Assembly (NCBI RefSeq): GCF_042679305.1 | Contig: NZ_JBHTMP010000007.1 | Coordinates: 117,733 to 181,732 of the forward strand | DNA from: Micromonospora_H sonneratiae | Lineage (GTDB): Bacteria > Actinomycetota > Actinomycetes > Mycobacteriales > Micromonosporaceae | Reading direction: 5' to 3' | Length of the DNA: 64,000 bases | Part shown: positions 18,189 to 27,600 of the stretch, one piece after another | Layout: each line of letters opens with the position of its first letter | Numbering within the stretch: the stretch's first letter is position 1 | Notes under the pieces: generated by a model | Database searches by the model: none | Told to the model about the DNA's origin: nothing | Seen by the model: only the letters and a program-made list of their open reading frames with translations | Position numbers and translations under genes: made by a program

Positions 18189-19250
18189 TCAGCCGACGTT
18201 CGGGACCGAGCCGTGCACCCGGGCCACCCAGGCATCCGGATCGCCCAGTTCGGTCAGCCTCGGCAGGGTCAGGGGCGAGCTGAAGATCCGGTTGAAGCCC
18301 TCCATACCCACCCGTTCCACGACTCCGTGGACGAACTTCCGCCCCTCGGCGTACTGGCGCATCTTGACGTCCACGCCCAGCAGCTTGCGGATCGCCTTCT
18401 CCAGGGGGTTACCGGCCTCGCGGCGGCGGTTGAACTTGGCTCGGATCTGCTCGACGCTCGGAACCACCTCCGGCCCGACGCCGTCCATGACGAACTCCGC
18501 GTGCCCCTCGAGGAGGGTCATCAACGCGGTCAGCCGGTCGAGGACGGCCTGTTGCCCCGGCGTCTGCACGATGTCGAGTACGCTCGCCCGGCTGTTCGGG
18601 TCGCGAATCGCGTCGGACAGTGTGGCCACTCCCCGACGGACCCGGTGCAGGAAGTTCTCGCCACCGGCCTGCGATGCGTCGACGAACGCCTGCACCTCAC
18701 CGAGAAAGTGCCCACGCATCCACGGCACGGCGGTGAACTGGGTACGGTGAGTGACCTCGTGCAGACAGACCCAGAGCCGGAAGTCACGAGGATCGGCCTC
18801 CAGCTTGCGCTCGACCTCGACGATGTTCGGCGCGACCAGCAGCAACTGGCCCGGGTCGGCGGAGAAGACCTCGTACTGGCCGAGCACCCGGCCGGACAGG
18901 TACGCCAACACGGTGCCGGCCTGCACACCGGTGAGCCGTGAACCGATCGCGTCGGTGAACGCACCGGGTTGCTTGTCGCCGGCGAGCCGGCTGACCAGTG
19001 GGGTGATCACCTCACGGAGGCCGGCGATGTTGGTCGCCGCCCAGTCCCGCCGGTCGACCACCCGCACCGGCGGGTGCTCGACCTGGGACCGCAACCCGGT
19101 GTACGACACGACGTGGGCCGCAGCCTCGTCGGTCAACCGGCGCAGATCGGCCACCACGTCGGTTGCCTCGTCGTACGAGACCCGTGGGCCCGACTTTCCC
19201 AACGCCCCAGCGGTAGCAGCGGCCAGATCCCAGTCCACGAACTGCGCCAT
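18189..19250 (-). CDS. DUF2342-family zinc-metalloprotease-like protein
   Basis: 353 residues. A putative zinc motif HEVTHRTQF (HExxH) lies near residue 163, with a downstream LLEGHAEFVMDGVG whose Glu/His could be the third ligand. The family is described as a hydrolase linked in some genomes to coenzyme F420 genes and is the positional counterpart of M. tuberculosis Rv3626c. No signal peptide is visible, so it is probably cytosolic. Starts with MAQFVDWDLAAATAGALGKS. It is upstream of tilS on the same strand, ten bases apart. Substrate unknown. Confidence 0.8.
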   Translation of the reverse strand: MAQFVDWDLAAATAGALGKSGPRVSYDEATDVVADLRRLTDEAAAHVVSYTGLRSQVEHPPVRVVDRRDWAATNIAGLREVITPLVSRLAGDKQPGAFTDAIGSRLTGVQAGTVLAYLSGRVLGQYEVFSADPGQLLLVAPNIVEVERKLEADPRDFRLWVCLHEVTHRTQFTAVPWMRGHFLGEVQAFVDASQAGGENFLHRVRRGVATLSDAIRDPNSRASVLDIVQTPGQQAVLDRLTALMTLLEGHAEFVMDGVGPEVVPSVEQIRAKFNRRREAGNPLEKAIRKLLGVDVKMRQYAEGRKFVHGVVERVGMEGFNRIFSSPLTLPRLTELGDPDAWVARVHGSVPNVG

Positions 19251-19410
19251 GGACCAACCGTACCCGCGCCCTCACAACCCCACCCCTGGCTCGCCGCCTC
19301 ACCGCCCGTGGAGAACGGGCCGGAGCGTCGCGACGGATGCCCCCGGGCGCAGGCCTCCCAGCGGTTCCGCATCGACGTGGGGTGGACGGCGGGCCGAATG
19401 TCTGGTCAGG

Positions 19411-22179
19411 TCAGCGACAGCCACAGGTGACCAGGGCTGCGGCGATCCGGTCCAGGATCGGATGGGCCTGATCGGTCCCGAACGGCACCTTGTCAGCCAG
19501 GATCGCGAACGCCAGCAGTCGGCCGTCGGTCGTGGTCAACAGGCCGGAGATGGCGTGTACGCCGGTCAACGTGCCCGTCTTGGCGCGTACCACGCCGGCG
19601 CCGGACTGGCTGGCCTTCACCCTGAACCGTTCGTCGAGCGTGCCCGACCAACCTCCCACCGGGAGGCCACCGACCAGTCCGGCGAGTTCGGGCCGGTTTC
19701 CGCTGGCGGCCAGCACAAGCACCTCGGCCAACAGGGCCGGGGAGATCCGGTTGCTCCGGGACAGGCCACTGCCATCGGCAATCACGGTGCCGTCGACCGG
19801 CAGCCCCAACTCGGCGAGTACGGCCTTCGTCGCGGTCGCCGCACCGACGAAGGATGCGGGCTGGTCACGGCTGATCGCCACCTGCCGAGCAAGTGCCTCG
19901 GCCACCAGGTTGTCGCTGTCGCCGAGCATGAAGTCGACCAGCCGGATGATCGGTGGGGACTCGACCCGGCCCAGCTCGGTGCCGGGCTCGACCGTACCGG
20001 TGCCATCGGTAGCGGCAGTTGACGTCGGCGCAGCGCTCGGAGCGGTTGATGCTGGCGCGCTGCCCCGGGTCACCTTCGTGGCGGGTAGGCCGAGCAGCTT
20101 GGCGAAGGACTTCCCGGCGGTGAGGTCGGGGGTGGGGGTCCGGGCCGCCCCCTTGGTCGACTTCTTCGGGTCGAGTCGGGCACCGTCGGTCATCAGAGCG
20201 GTGACCGCGCCCCCGTAACCGCCGGTCGGAATGTCCGCATCCCAGCCTGGTTCGTAGACCGGGCCGGAGTACAGCGACGAATCGACTGTCACCTTCGTCG
20301 GAGCGGTCCCGCCCAGTGCCTGCTTCACCTGGTTCGCCAGATCGTCGAGCCGGCCGGCCCCGGGATAGCTGCCAATGCCGTTGATGGCGAGGGTCGGGTC
20401 ACCAGCGCCCACGAGGACCACCTCGCCGGGGGCGCTACCGGCGACCACCCGTGTGGTGATCCGGTAGGCCGGGCCTCGCGTGGCCAGCACCGCTACCGCG
20501 GTGACGAGCTTCGTCGTCGACGCGGGCACCGTCGGAACGTCCGCTCCCTGCGCGTAGAGCGACTGACCGGTGGCGACGTCCACCACCGACACGTTCACCC
20601 GCTCACCGAGACCGGACTTGGTGACCAGGTCACCGATCAGCGTACGAATGCCCTCTGGCGTCGGCATCGGGGCGCTGTCGCCGATGGCTGCCAGTACCGG
20701 CGGCGGGGGCGGATCCGTCGTCGTATCCACCCAGTTCGCATCGTTGTCCCGGGCGCCCAGCCAACCGGCGACCGGACCTGGCCGGACGACGACCAGCCCG
20801 ACGGCGGCAACGACCAGGACGAGTACCGCCGAGAGCACGGCGATGAGACCGGTCCGGCTACGGCGGGGCGGCGGTGGGGGTGGCTCGGCCGGGCCTGCCG
20901 GGCTCGGCGGCGGCAAGGGTGGACCCGGTGGGACGGGGGTATTCGGCCGATCACCGGTATGCCCAGCCGGTGGTACAGGGCCGGGCTGCGACGCCGGGGC
21001 AGACGGCCCCGGCCGATCCGAATCCGCCGCTGCCCGCTGAACCGGGGGCAGCGGCGAAGCCGACGCGACCGCCGGAACCGAAGACGGCGGCCGGACCGAT
21101 GCCACGCCCTGGGCCGGGAACACCGGGACCGGCGGCGACGGATGTGGCTGCGGAGTAGGCGGCACGGGCGGAACCGCAGCAGGCGGCGGAACGGACGCCA
21201 CGCCCTGCGCGAAAGGCACCTGGACGGGCGCAACAGGCGGAACCGCAGCAGGCGGCGGAACGGACGCCACGCCCTGCGCGAAAGGCACCTGGACGGGCGC
21301 AACAGGCGGAGCAGAAGAGGGCCCTACCGGCGGAACCACAGGCGAGGGCTCCGTGGGTGGCGGAGCAGGCTGCACAGGAGGAGCCGTAGCGGACTCCACG
21401 GGCGCAGCGGGCGGCACGGCCGGAGCCGCAGCAGCAGGCGGAACCGCAGGCGACGGTACGGGCGAAACGGGCGTAAGCGGCGGAACAGGGATTTCGCCCT
21501 GGACCGGAGGTGCCGAGACAGGCTCGGCCGACGGCGCAGCGGGCGGGGCCACGGGTGCAACAGGCTCGGCCGACGGCGCAGCGGGCGGCGCCACGGGTGC
21601 AGCAGGCGGGGCTGACGGCCCGGACGGCTCCGACGCAACAGGCGACGGCTCCGTCGAAGTCGGCTCCGTCGAAGTCGACTCCGTCGGGGTCGACTCTGTC
21701 GGGATCGGCTCCGACGGGATCGGCTCCGTCGTCGGGGGTGGCGGCGAACCGGCCTCCGACGGGCTCGACGCGGGCGTATCAAAGGCTGTCACGGGATCAG
21801 CACTCTGCACCCCGTCTCCGAGCGGCGGCTGGTCGGAGGGCGGCGCGGAGGTGTTCCCTGGCGGCACATCACCGGTCGATTCGTCATCGACCGGACCACC
21901 GCCGGCCGCACCCTCGACGTCGCTGGGCGGATCAACCTCCGCCGGGCCAGCCGTGTCAACCGGCTCGCTGCCCTCCAGGCCAGCCGTGTCAACCGGCTCG
22001 CTGCCCTCCAGGCCAGCCGACTCACTGCCGTCCGGATCGACCGCTATATTGCTGCCCGAGGCGTTTGGGCTGGTTGGAGGCCCCGAGAAGGTGGACGGAC
22101 CGTCCTCGTTCACCGACGGCTCACCGGTTGACGGGCGCGGGCCGTCTTCGCGGCCGTAGTGTGAATCTTCCCTCCCCAC
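19411..22179 (-). CDS. dacB: D-alanyl-D-alanine carboxypeptidase/endopeptidase (S13, PBP4-like) with very long Pro-rich cytoplasmic region
   Basis: 922 residues from GTG 22179, with GGAGGAGG about six bases upstream. Residues 1 to about 440 are Pro/Ala/Ser-rich and repetitive, followed by one transmembrane helix (about 447-468). The external catalytic domain then has SxxK (ASTTK, Ser near 552), SDN near 753 and KTG near 866, the three active-site motifs of serine penicillin-recognising enzymes. It trims peptidoglycan stem peptides outside the membrane. Typical family length is 450-530, so the excess is the cytoplasmic region. The positional counterpart is Rv3627c, divergent from ppa as here. 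Confidence 0.88.
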   Translation of the reverse strand: MGREDSHYGREDGPRPSTGEPSVNEDGPSTFSGPPTSPNASGSNIAVDPDGSESAGLEGSEPVDTAGLEGSEPVDTAGPAEVDPPSDVEGAAGGGPVDDESTGDVPPGNTSAPPSDQPPLGDGVQSADPVTAFDTPASSPSEAGSPPPPTTEPIPSEPIPTESTPTESTSTEPTSTEPSPVASEPSGPSAPPAAPVAPPAAPSAEPVAPVAPPAAPSAEPVSAPPVQGEIPVPPLTPVSPVPSPAVPPAAAAPAVPPAAPVESATAPPVQPAPPPTEPSPVVPPVGPSSAPPVAPVQVPFAQGVASVPPPAAVPPVAPVQVPFAQGVASVPPPAAVPPVPPTPQPHPSPPVPVFPAQGVASVRPPSSVPAVASASPLPPVQRAAADSDRPGPSAPASQPGPVPPAGHTGDRPNTPVPPGPPLPPPSPAGPAEPPPPPPRRSRTGLIAVLSAVLVLVVAAVGLVVVRPGPVAGWLGARDNDANWVDTTTDPPPPPVLAAIGDSAPMPTPEGIRTLIGDLVTKSGLGERVNVSVVDVATGQSLYAQGADVPTVPASTTKLVTAVAVLATRGPAYRITTRVVAGSAPGEVVLVGAGDPTLAINGIGSYPGAGRLDDLANQVKQALGGTAPTKVTVDSSLYSGPVYEPGWDADIPTGGYGGAVTALMTDGARLDPKKSTKGAARTPTPDLTAGKSFAKLLGLPATKVTRGSAPASTAPSAAPTSTAATDGTGTVEPGTELGRVESPPIIRLVDFMLGDSDNLVAEALARQVAISRDQPASFVGAATATKAVLAELGLPVDGTVIADGSGLSRSNRISPALLAEVLVLAASGNRPELAGLVGGLPVGGWSGTLDERFRVKASQSGAGVVRAKTGTLTGVHAISGLLTTTDGRLLAFAILADKVPFGTDQAHPILDRIAAALVTCGCR
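21172..21309 (-). repeat. Perfect 69-bp tandem duplication in dacB
   Basis: Two identical adjacent units, 21172-21240 and 21241-21309. Each encodes 23 residues of the Pro/Val/Ala-rich region, including PVAPVQVPFAQGVASVPPPA. Perfect identity implies a recent duplication by slippage or recombination. Confidence 0.9.
21949..22014 (-). repeat. Perfect 33-bp tandem duplication in dacB
   Basis: Units at 21949-21981 and 21982-22014 are identical and encode GLEGSEPVDTA in frame twice. They lie nearer the N-terminus than the 69-bp pair. Confidence 0.9.
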
Positions 22180-22335
22180 CGCACCCTCCTCCTCGCTCGA
22201 GAATTGGCTTAGGCGACACTACTTCGGTCCGAACACTATGCGGCGACCGGAGCAACCGAGTGAATCAACACTCGAACATCGGCCCCACGCCGCCTGGTTC
22301 CGTTAGCCAGCGTGGGCAAACGAGGGAGCGTGAAG

Positions 22336-22842
22336 ATGGATTTCGACGTTACGGTTGAGATCCCGAAGGGTCACCGCAACAAGTACGAGGTGGACCACGC
22401 GACCGGCCGAATCCGGCTGGATCGCACACTCTTCACTTCTACCCAGTACCCAGCGGACTACGGTTTCATCGAGGGCACCCTGGGCGAGGACGGGGACCCG
22501 CTGGACGCCCTGGTGCTGGTGCCCGAGCCCACGTTCCCAGGTTGCCTCATCCGATGCCGCACCATCGGGATGTTCCGGATGACGGACGAGAAGGGCGGCG
22601 ACGACAAGGTCCTGTGCGTCCCGTTCGAGGACCCGCGCCAGGAGCACCTCCGCGACATCCACCACCTCGGCGAGTTCGACCGGCTGGAGATCCAGCACTT
22701 CTTCGAGGTGTACAAGGACCTCGAACCCGGCAAATCGGTCGAGGGTGCCACCTGGGTCGGACGTACCGAGGCCGAGGCGGAGATCCGGGCGTCCTTCCGG
22801 CGCCAGCAGGAGGCCAGCGAGCGGGGCGAAGCCGGACACTGA
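22336..22842 (+). CDS. ppa: Inorganic pyrophosphatase (family I)
   Basis: 168 residues; ATG 22336 is preceded by GAGGGAG at seven bases, while the longer frame from 22312 has no such site. Hydrolyses pyrophosphate to phosphate, driving biosynthetic reactions in the cytosol. Signature DGDPLDALVL with the three metal-binding Asp, plus YPADYGFIEGT and KYEVDHATGR at the N-terminus. It is transcribed away from dacB, as in M. tuberculosis (Rv3627c/Rv3628). Confidence 0.95.
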   Translation: MDFDVTVEIPKGHRNKYEVDHATGRIRLDRTLFTSTQYPADYGFIEGTLGEDGDPLDALVLVPEPTFPGCLIRCRTIGMFRMTDEKGGDDKVLCVPFEDPRQEHLRDIHHLGEFDRLEIQHFFEVYKDLEPGKSVEGATWVGRTEAEAEIRASFRRQQEASERGEAGH

Positions 22843-22976
22843 CGGCCGCCCGCCGGTTCAGCAGATCGGTTGATTCGGTAGCGGACCTGCCTGGCGGACC
22901 ACGGCACGGTCAGCGAGCCGTGTCGTACACGCTCTTCTTTCGTGGCTTACCCGTACCACCGACGCCCGGGGCGCGC

Positions 22977-24407
22977 TCAGCCGAGCAACCCCCGGGCGTG
23001 GCCGTACAGGCCCAGCACCGCACACGCCACGGGCACCACCGAGACCACCATCAGGGTGTCGACAAGATCGGCAGCCCGTCCCAGGTACGGCGTGGGCGGC
23101 CGACTGGCGTAGGTCGCCCCGGTCACCACCGTCACCAAGGCCAGCAGCAGGCCGCCCACGGCCAGCCCGAACAGGCCGATGTGTCCGGCCTGGGCGGCCA
23201 GGGCCACGCCCAGCACCGCGAACCCGGCCAGTCCGGCCACCACCAGTGGTACCCGTTGCCGCACCGTGACGAAGAGGCGGGACCGCAGCAGCAACGCGGC
23301 AGCGGAGACCGCCACCAGAAGTCGACCGGAGACGCCGCCGGTCGTGACGAGCACGATCGCCGCCGCCGTGGCAAGAACGGCATGCCCGATCAGCATGCCG
23401 GTCAGCATCTCCTCGGTGCGGGCCACCGCCGCGAACACCCGGCTCCGCTCGGGACGCTCCCGGGCGGCGGCGAGTGGATCTGCTGTCCCTCTGGTGAAGC
23501 CCTCCGCCGCCTGGCCTCCGCTCGGCAGCGTGATCGGCGGCATCGGCAGCTTGCCGAACCGGATCGCCAGCAGGGGCAGCATCCCGATCGCGCACACCAG
23601 GACCGAGATCAGGATCGCCGCCGCACCGGCGGCGGTCAGGAAGAGCCCGGCCACGGCAGCCAGGGCACCGAGCAGGCCGACCGACACGCCGGCCGCGTAC
23701 ACCCGCAGCCCGGCGGCCACCCCGACCATTCCGAGTACGGCCACCAGCAGCAGCGCCGTCGAGCCGGCCAGCAGTTCCGCAGCGCCGACCCAGCGGAGGG
23801 GGCCGAGCACACCGACCGGGTCACCGGAGGTCACCAGCAGGGCGGCACCGACGAAGGCGTACGGCATCGCGTAGCCGCCCAGGGCGGCACCGGCCCGGGC
23901 ATTCCCGTACGCCCGTGACGCCACCACTGCCGCCAGCGTGAGGAAGACGGCTGTCCCGAGCGCGGCGAACGGTCCGACCTGCCACTCCACCCCGCCGGCC
24001 AGTACGGCGATCAGGCCGATGGCCAGCGCGACGCCGGCTCCGGCCAGGGTGGCGGTCCGGGTCGCCGATGCGGCCCAGGCGCTGCCCCGACGCCGAGCGC
24101 CGTCGGCGATCGCCTCCACGACGTCGTCGTACTCCAGTTCCGGCCACTGGGCCTGGGCCGGCACCAGGTGCAGCACCTCGCCGTCCCGTACGCCCTGGGG
24201 TAGCAGCGCCTGTGCGGCCAGCAGTACGGTGCCGTCGGCCCGGCGCAACAGCCATCCGCCGTGCCGTTCCCCCTCGTCGGCCAGGCCCTCGCCGGCGTGC
24301 CGGAGCACCTCGGGGAGCAGTTCGGCGAGGGGTAGCTGCTCCGGCAGTGCGACGTCCACCCGCCGCTGCGGCGCGTTGATCGTGACTCGGGCAAGCCCGG
24401 TGGTCAT
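22977..24407 (-). CDS. eccD: Type VII (ESX) secretion integral membrane protein EccD
   Basis: 476 residues; ATG 24407 is preceded by GGAGGA at seven bases. Residues 1-85 form a ubiquitin-like (YukD) domain (MTTGLARVTINAPQRRVDVA, then DGEVLHLVPAQ), followed by about eleven hydrophobic helices to the C-terminus. EccD lines the membrane pore of ESX systems with EccB, EccC and EccE. It is transcribed away from eccC. No other membrane component lies to its left, where ppa begins a housekeeping block. Confidence 0.9.
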   Translation of the reverse strand: MTTGLARVTINAPQRRVDVALPEQLPLAELLPEVLRHAGEGLADEGERHGGWLLRRADGTVLLAAQALLPQGVRDGEVLHLVPAQAQWPELEYDDVVEAIADGARRRGSAWAASATRTATLAGAGVALAIGLIAVLAGGVEWQVGPFAALGTAVFLTLAAVVASRAYGNARAGAALGGYAMPYAFVGAALLVTSGDPVGVLGPLRWVGAAELLAGSTALLLVAVLGMVGVAAGLRVYAAGVSVGLLGALAAVAGLFLTAAGAAAILISVLVCAIGMLPLLAIRFGKLPMPPITLPSGGQAAEGFTRGTADPLAAARERPERSRVFAAVARTEEMLTGMLIGHAVLATAAAIVLVTTGGVSGRLLVAVSAAALLLRSRLFVTVRQRVPLVVAGLAGFAVLGVALAAQAGHIGLFGLAVGGLLLALVTVVTGATYASRPPTPYLGRAADLVDTLMVVSVVPVACAVLGLYGHARGLLG

Positions 24408-24489
24408 TGACGATCCTCCATCGTGTCGGCAACCGAGGCTGCGCGGACGACCGCACTCTACCTACCATGGGCCGGGTTCGGTCAGCGGA

Positions 24490-24522
24490 GCGTGAGGGTA
24501 CGGCGACGCCAGCGCCTCACGC
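24490..24522. promoter_or_regulatory. Inverted repeat in the eccD-eccC divergent region
   Basis: GCGTGAGG (24490-24497) and CCTCACGC (24515-24522) are perfect arms around a 17-base spacer, 83 bases from eccD and about 55 from the eccC leader ORF. It could be an operator or a leader hairpin; no regulator is assigned. Confidence 0.3.
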
Positions 24523-24575
24523 GCCCCGGGCGGTCTGGTGAATGATCTACCAGAAGAGCCACCCGGGAGGACACA

Positions 24576-24605
24576 ATGGACACGGGCAGGAGTGCGCCGG
24601 CGTGA
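24576..24605 (+). CDS. Nine-codon leader ORF coupled to eccC
   Basis: MDTGRSAPA followed by TGA. Its ATG has a strong GGGAGG six bases upstream, and its TGA (24603-24605) overlaps the eccC GTG (GTGA). An AGGAG inside it (24588-24592) could serve the eccC start. It is too short for a function by itself; it may set or couple eccC translation. Confidence 0.4.
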   Translation: MDTGRSAPA

Positions 24606-27600
24606 GCAGCATCGTCATCAAGCGACCACCGCGCCGACCAGCGCCGGAGATTCCGACCGGGGAGCTTTCGGTCGAGGCGCCACCGGAGATTCCCGCCGCT
24701 ACCGGAAGCCGTTGGCAGCAGGCTTTGATGGTGCTGCCGATGCTGGGCGGATCCGTCGCGATGGCGATGATGTTCGGTCGGGGCGGTGGCACGTACTCGT
24801 ACGTGGTCGGTGCGATGTTCGGTGTCTCGTCGCTGGCCATGCTCGCGACGTCCTGGGGCAGCGTCTCCGGCTCCCCGAAGAAGTCGGAGATGATGACGGC
24901 CCGGCGCGAGTATCTGCGGCACCTGGCCGCCCTGCGCCGCCGCGTACGGGAAACCGCCGCGAAGCAGCGGGCCGGCCTCTTCTACCGGCACCCCGCCCCG
25001 GGCCAACTCTGGTCCACTGTAGGCAGTCACCGGGTCTGGGAGCGACGCCCCGCCGATCCCGACTTCGGCGTGGTCCGCATCGGGGTCGGCCCGCAGACCC
25101 TCGCCACCCCGCTGATCCCACCGGTCACCCGACCGTTGGAGGACCTCGAACCGATGACCGCGGGTGCCCTGCGCCGCTTCCTCGACGCCTACTCGGTGGT
25201 ACCGGACCTGCCGGTGGCACTCTCCGTCCGCAGCTTCGCCCGGGTCTTCGTGCTGGGCGACCCGGGCCGACACCGGCTGGGCGACCCCGGTCGTCACGGA
25301 TCGGGCGTCACCGGCCACTCCGAGCAGACCGGCTCGCCGGAGGCCCAGGCGCTGGCCCGGGCGATCCTGACCCAACTGTCGGTGTTCCACGCACCAGACG
25401 AGTTGCTCGTCGCGGTCTGCGCCGGTCCGGAACGACGGGCGCTCTGGGAGTGGGTGAAGTGGCTGCCCCACGCCCAGCACCCGGACCGTACGGACGCACT
25501 CGGGCCGGTCCGCCTGGTGGCCAGTTCAGCGGCCGAACTGGAGCAACTGCTCGACGAGGTGGTCGGCAACCGGTCCCGGTTCAGTCCGGCCGGACCGGCA
25601 ACCGACGGGCCACACGTCGTGGTCGTGCTCGACGGTGGCGACCTGACCGGTGCCTCCCACCTGGTCAGTGACGGCGGTATCGACGCTGTCACGATTATCG
25701 ACCTGGACAATCCTCCACCACGGCTGCTGGACCGGTCCATGCTCGTACTGGATCTGCGCGGCGGGCGGCTCGACATCCTCTCCATGGAGGGCGCGTCGGA
25801 GATCGGCGTACCGGACCGGCTCGACGTCGTCGAGGCCGAGGCGGTGGCCCGCCGGCTCGCCCCGCTGCGGTTGGCCGCCGCCTCCAAGGGCTCCGAGACG
25901 CCGCTGGCCACCGAGATGGGACTGGCCGAACTGCTCGGTGTCGGCGACCCGGAGAGCTTCAGCCCGGCACAGGGGTGGGCACCACGGGCCAACCGGGACA
26001 AACTCCGGGTGCCGATCGGAGTGAGCGCCGACGGCGGGGCGATCGAACTGGACCTCAAGGAGTCGGCACAGGACGGCATGGGGCCGCACGGCCTGCTCAT
26101 CGGCGCGACCGGATCCGGCAAGTCTGAACTGCTGCGCACCCTGGTGCTCGGGCTGGCCGCCACCCACTCCTCCGAGACGCTGAACTTCGTACTGGTCGAC
26201 TTCAAGGGTGGCGCCACGTTCGCGTCGCTGGACCGGCTGCCGCACACCGCCGCGATGATCACCAACCTGGCCGACGAGTTGCCGCTGGTGGACCGGATGG
26301 TCGACGCGATCAACGGTGAGTTGATCCGCCGACAGGAGTTGCTGCGGCGGGCCGGCAACTTCGCCAGTCTGCGCGACTACGAGAAGGCCCGGGCCGGGGG
26401 TGCCGCGCTCGCCCCGCTGCCGTCCCTGCTGGTCGTCTGCGACGAGTTCTCCGAGTTGCTCACCGCCAAGCCCGACTTCATCGACCTCTTCGTCCAGATC
26501 GGCCGGCTGGGCCGGTCGCTCGGCGTACACCTGCTGCTGGCCTCGCAGCGCCTGGAGGAGGGCCGGCTGCGCGGACTGGACACCCACCTGTCGTACCGGA
26601 TCGGTCTGCGGACCTTCTCCGCGCTGGAGTCCCGGACGGTGCTCGGCGTGCCGGACGCCTACGAACTGCCCCGCTCTCCCGGCCACGGCTACCTGAAGTT
26701 CGGCACCGAGCCGCTGGTCCGGTTCAAGGCGGCGTACGTCTCAGGTGTCTTCCATCGCCGGGGCGCAGGCGGGCCTGGCGGCCCCGGCCAGTCCGGTACG
26801 CCCCGACTGCTCTCTTACTCGACCCATTTCGTGCCGGTGCCGGAGCCGGCCCCCGAGATCGACCCCGTCGATGGTCCGGACGAGGCGGCGGCCGGCGAGA
26901 GCCTGCTCGACGTCATGGTCGCCCGGATGGTCGGTCAGGGCCCGCCGGCACACCAGGTGTGGCTTCCGCCGCTGGGTCAGTCCCCGACCCTCGACGAGTT
27001 GCTCGGTCCGGTCGTCACCGACCCGGTGCGCGGTCTCACCTTCGGCAACCCGGAGCTGCACGGCGCACTCCAGGTGCCGGTGGCGCTGGTGGACAAGCCC
27101 TTCGAACAGCGGCGTGACCTGCTGTGGCTCCAGCTCGCCGGCGCCGCCGGACACGTCGCCGTGGTCGGTGGTACGCAGAGCGGCAAGTCCACCCTGCTGC
27201 GCACCCTGATCTGTGGACTGGCGCTGACCCACACCCCGGCCGAGGTGCAGATCTACTGTCTGGACTTCGGCGGTGGTGCCCTGACCACGCTGCGCGACCT
27301 GCCCCATGTCGGCGGGGTGGCCGGCCGGCTCGACACCGCTGCCGTACGCCGCACAATCGGCGAGATCTCCACCCTCCTGGCCGAACGGGAACAGCGCTTC
27401 GCCGAGTTGGCGGTGGACTCGATGGTGACGTACCGACAGCGTCGGGCCGCCGCCAGCGCGATGGGAACGGGCACCGGCCAGGCGACGGGTCCGGCAGCCG
27501 ACCCGTTCGGTGACGTCTTCCTGGTCGTCGACGGCTGGCCGACCCTGCGCGGCGAGTACGACGACCTGGAGCCCCTGATCACCGACATCGCCACCCGTGG

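Noticed and set aside
21600..22180. Plus-strand frames opposite dacB
   Set aside because: They are antisense images of Pro/Ser-rich repeats, giving Gly/Ser- and Arg-rich strings.
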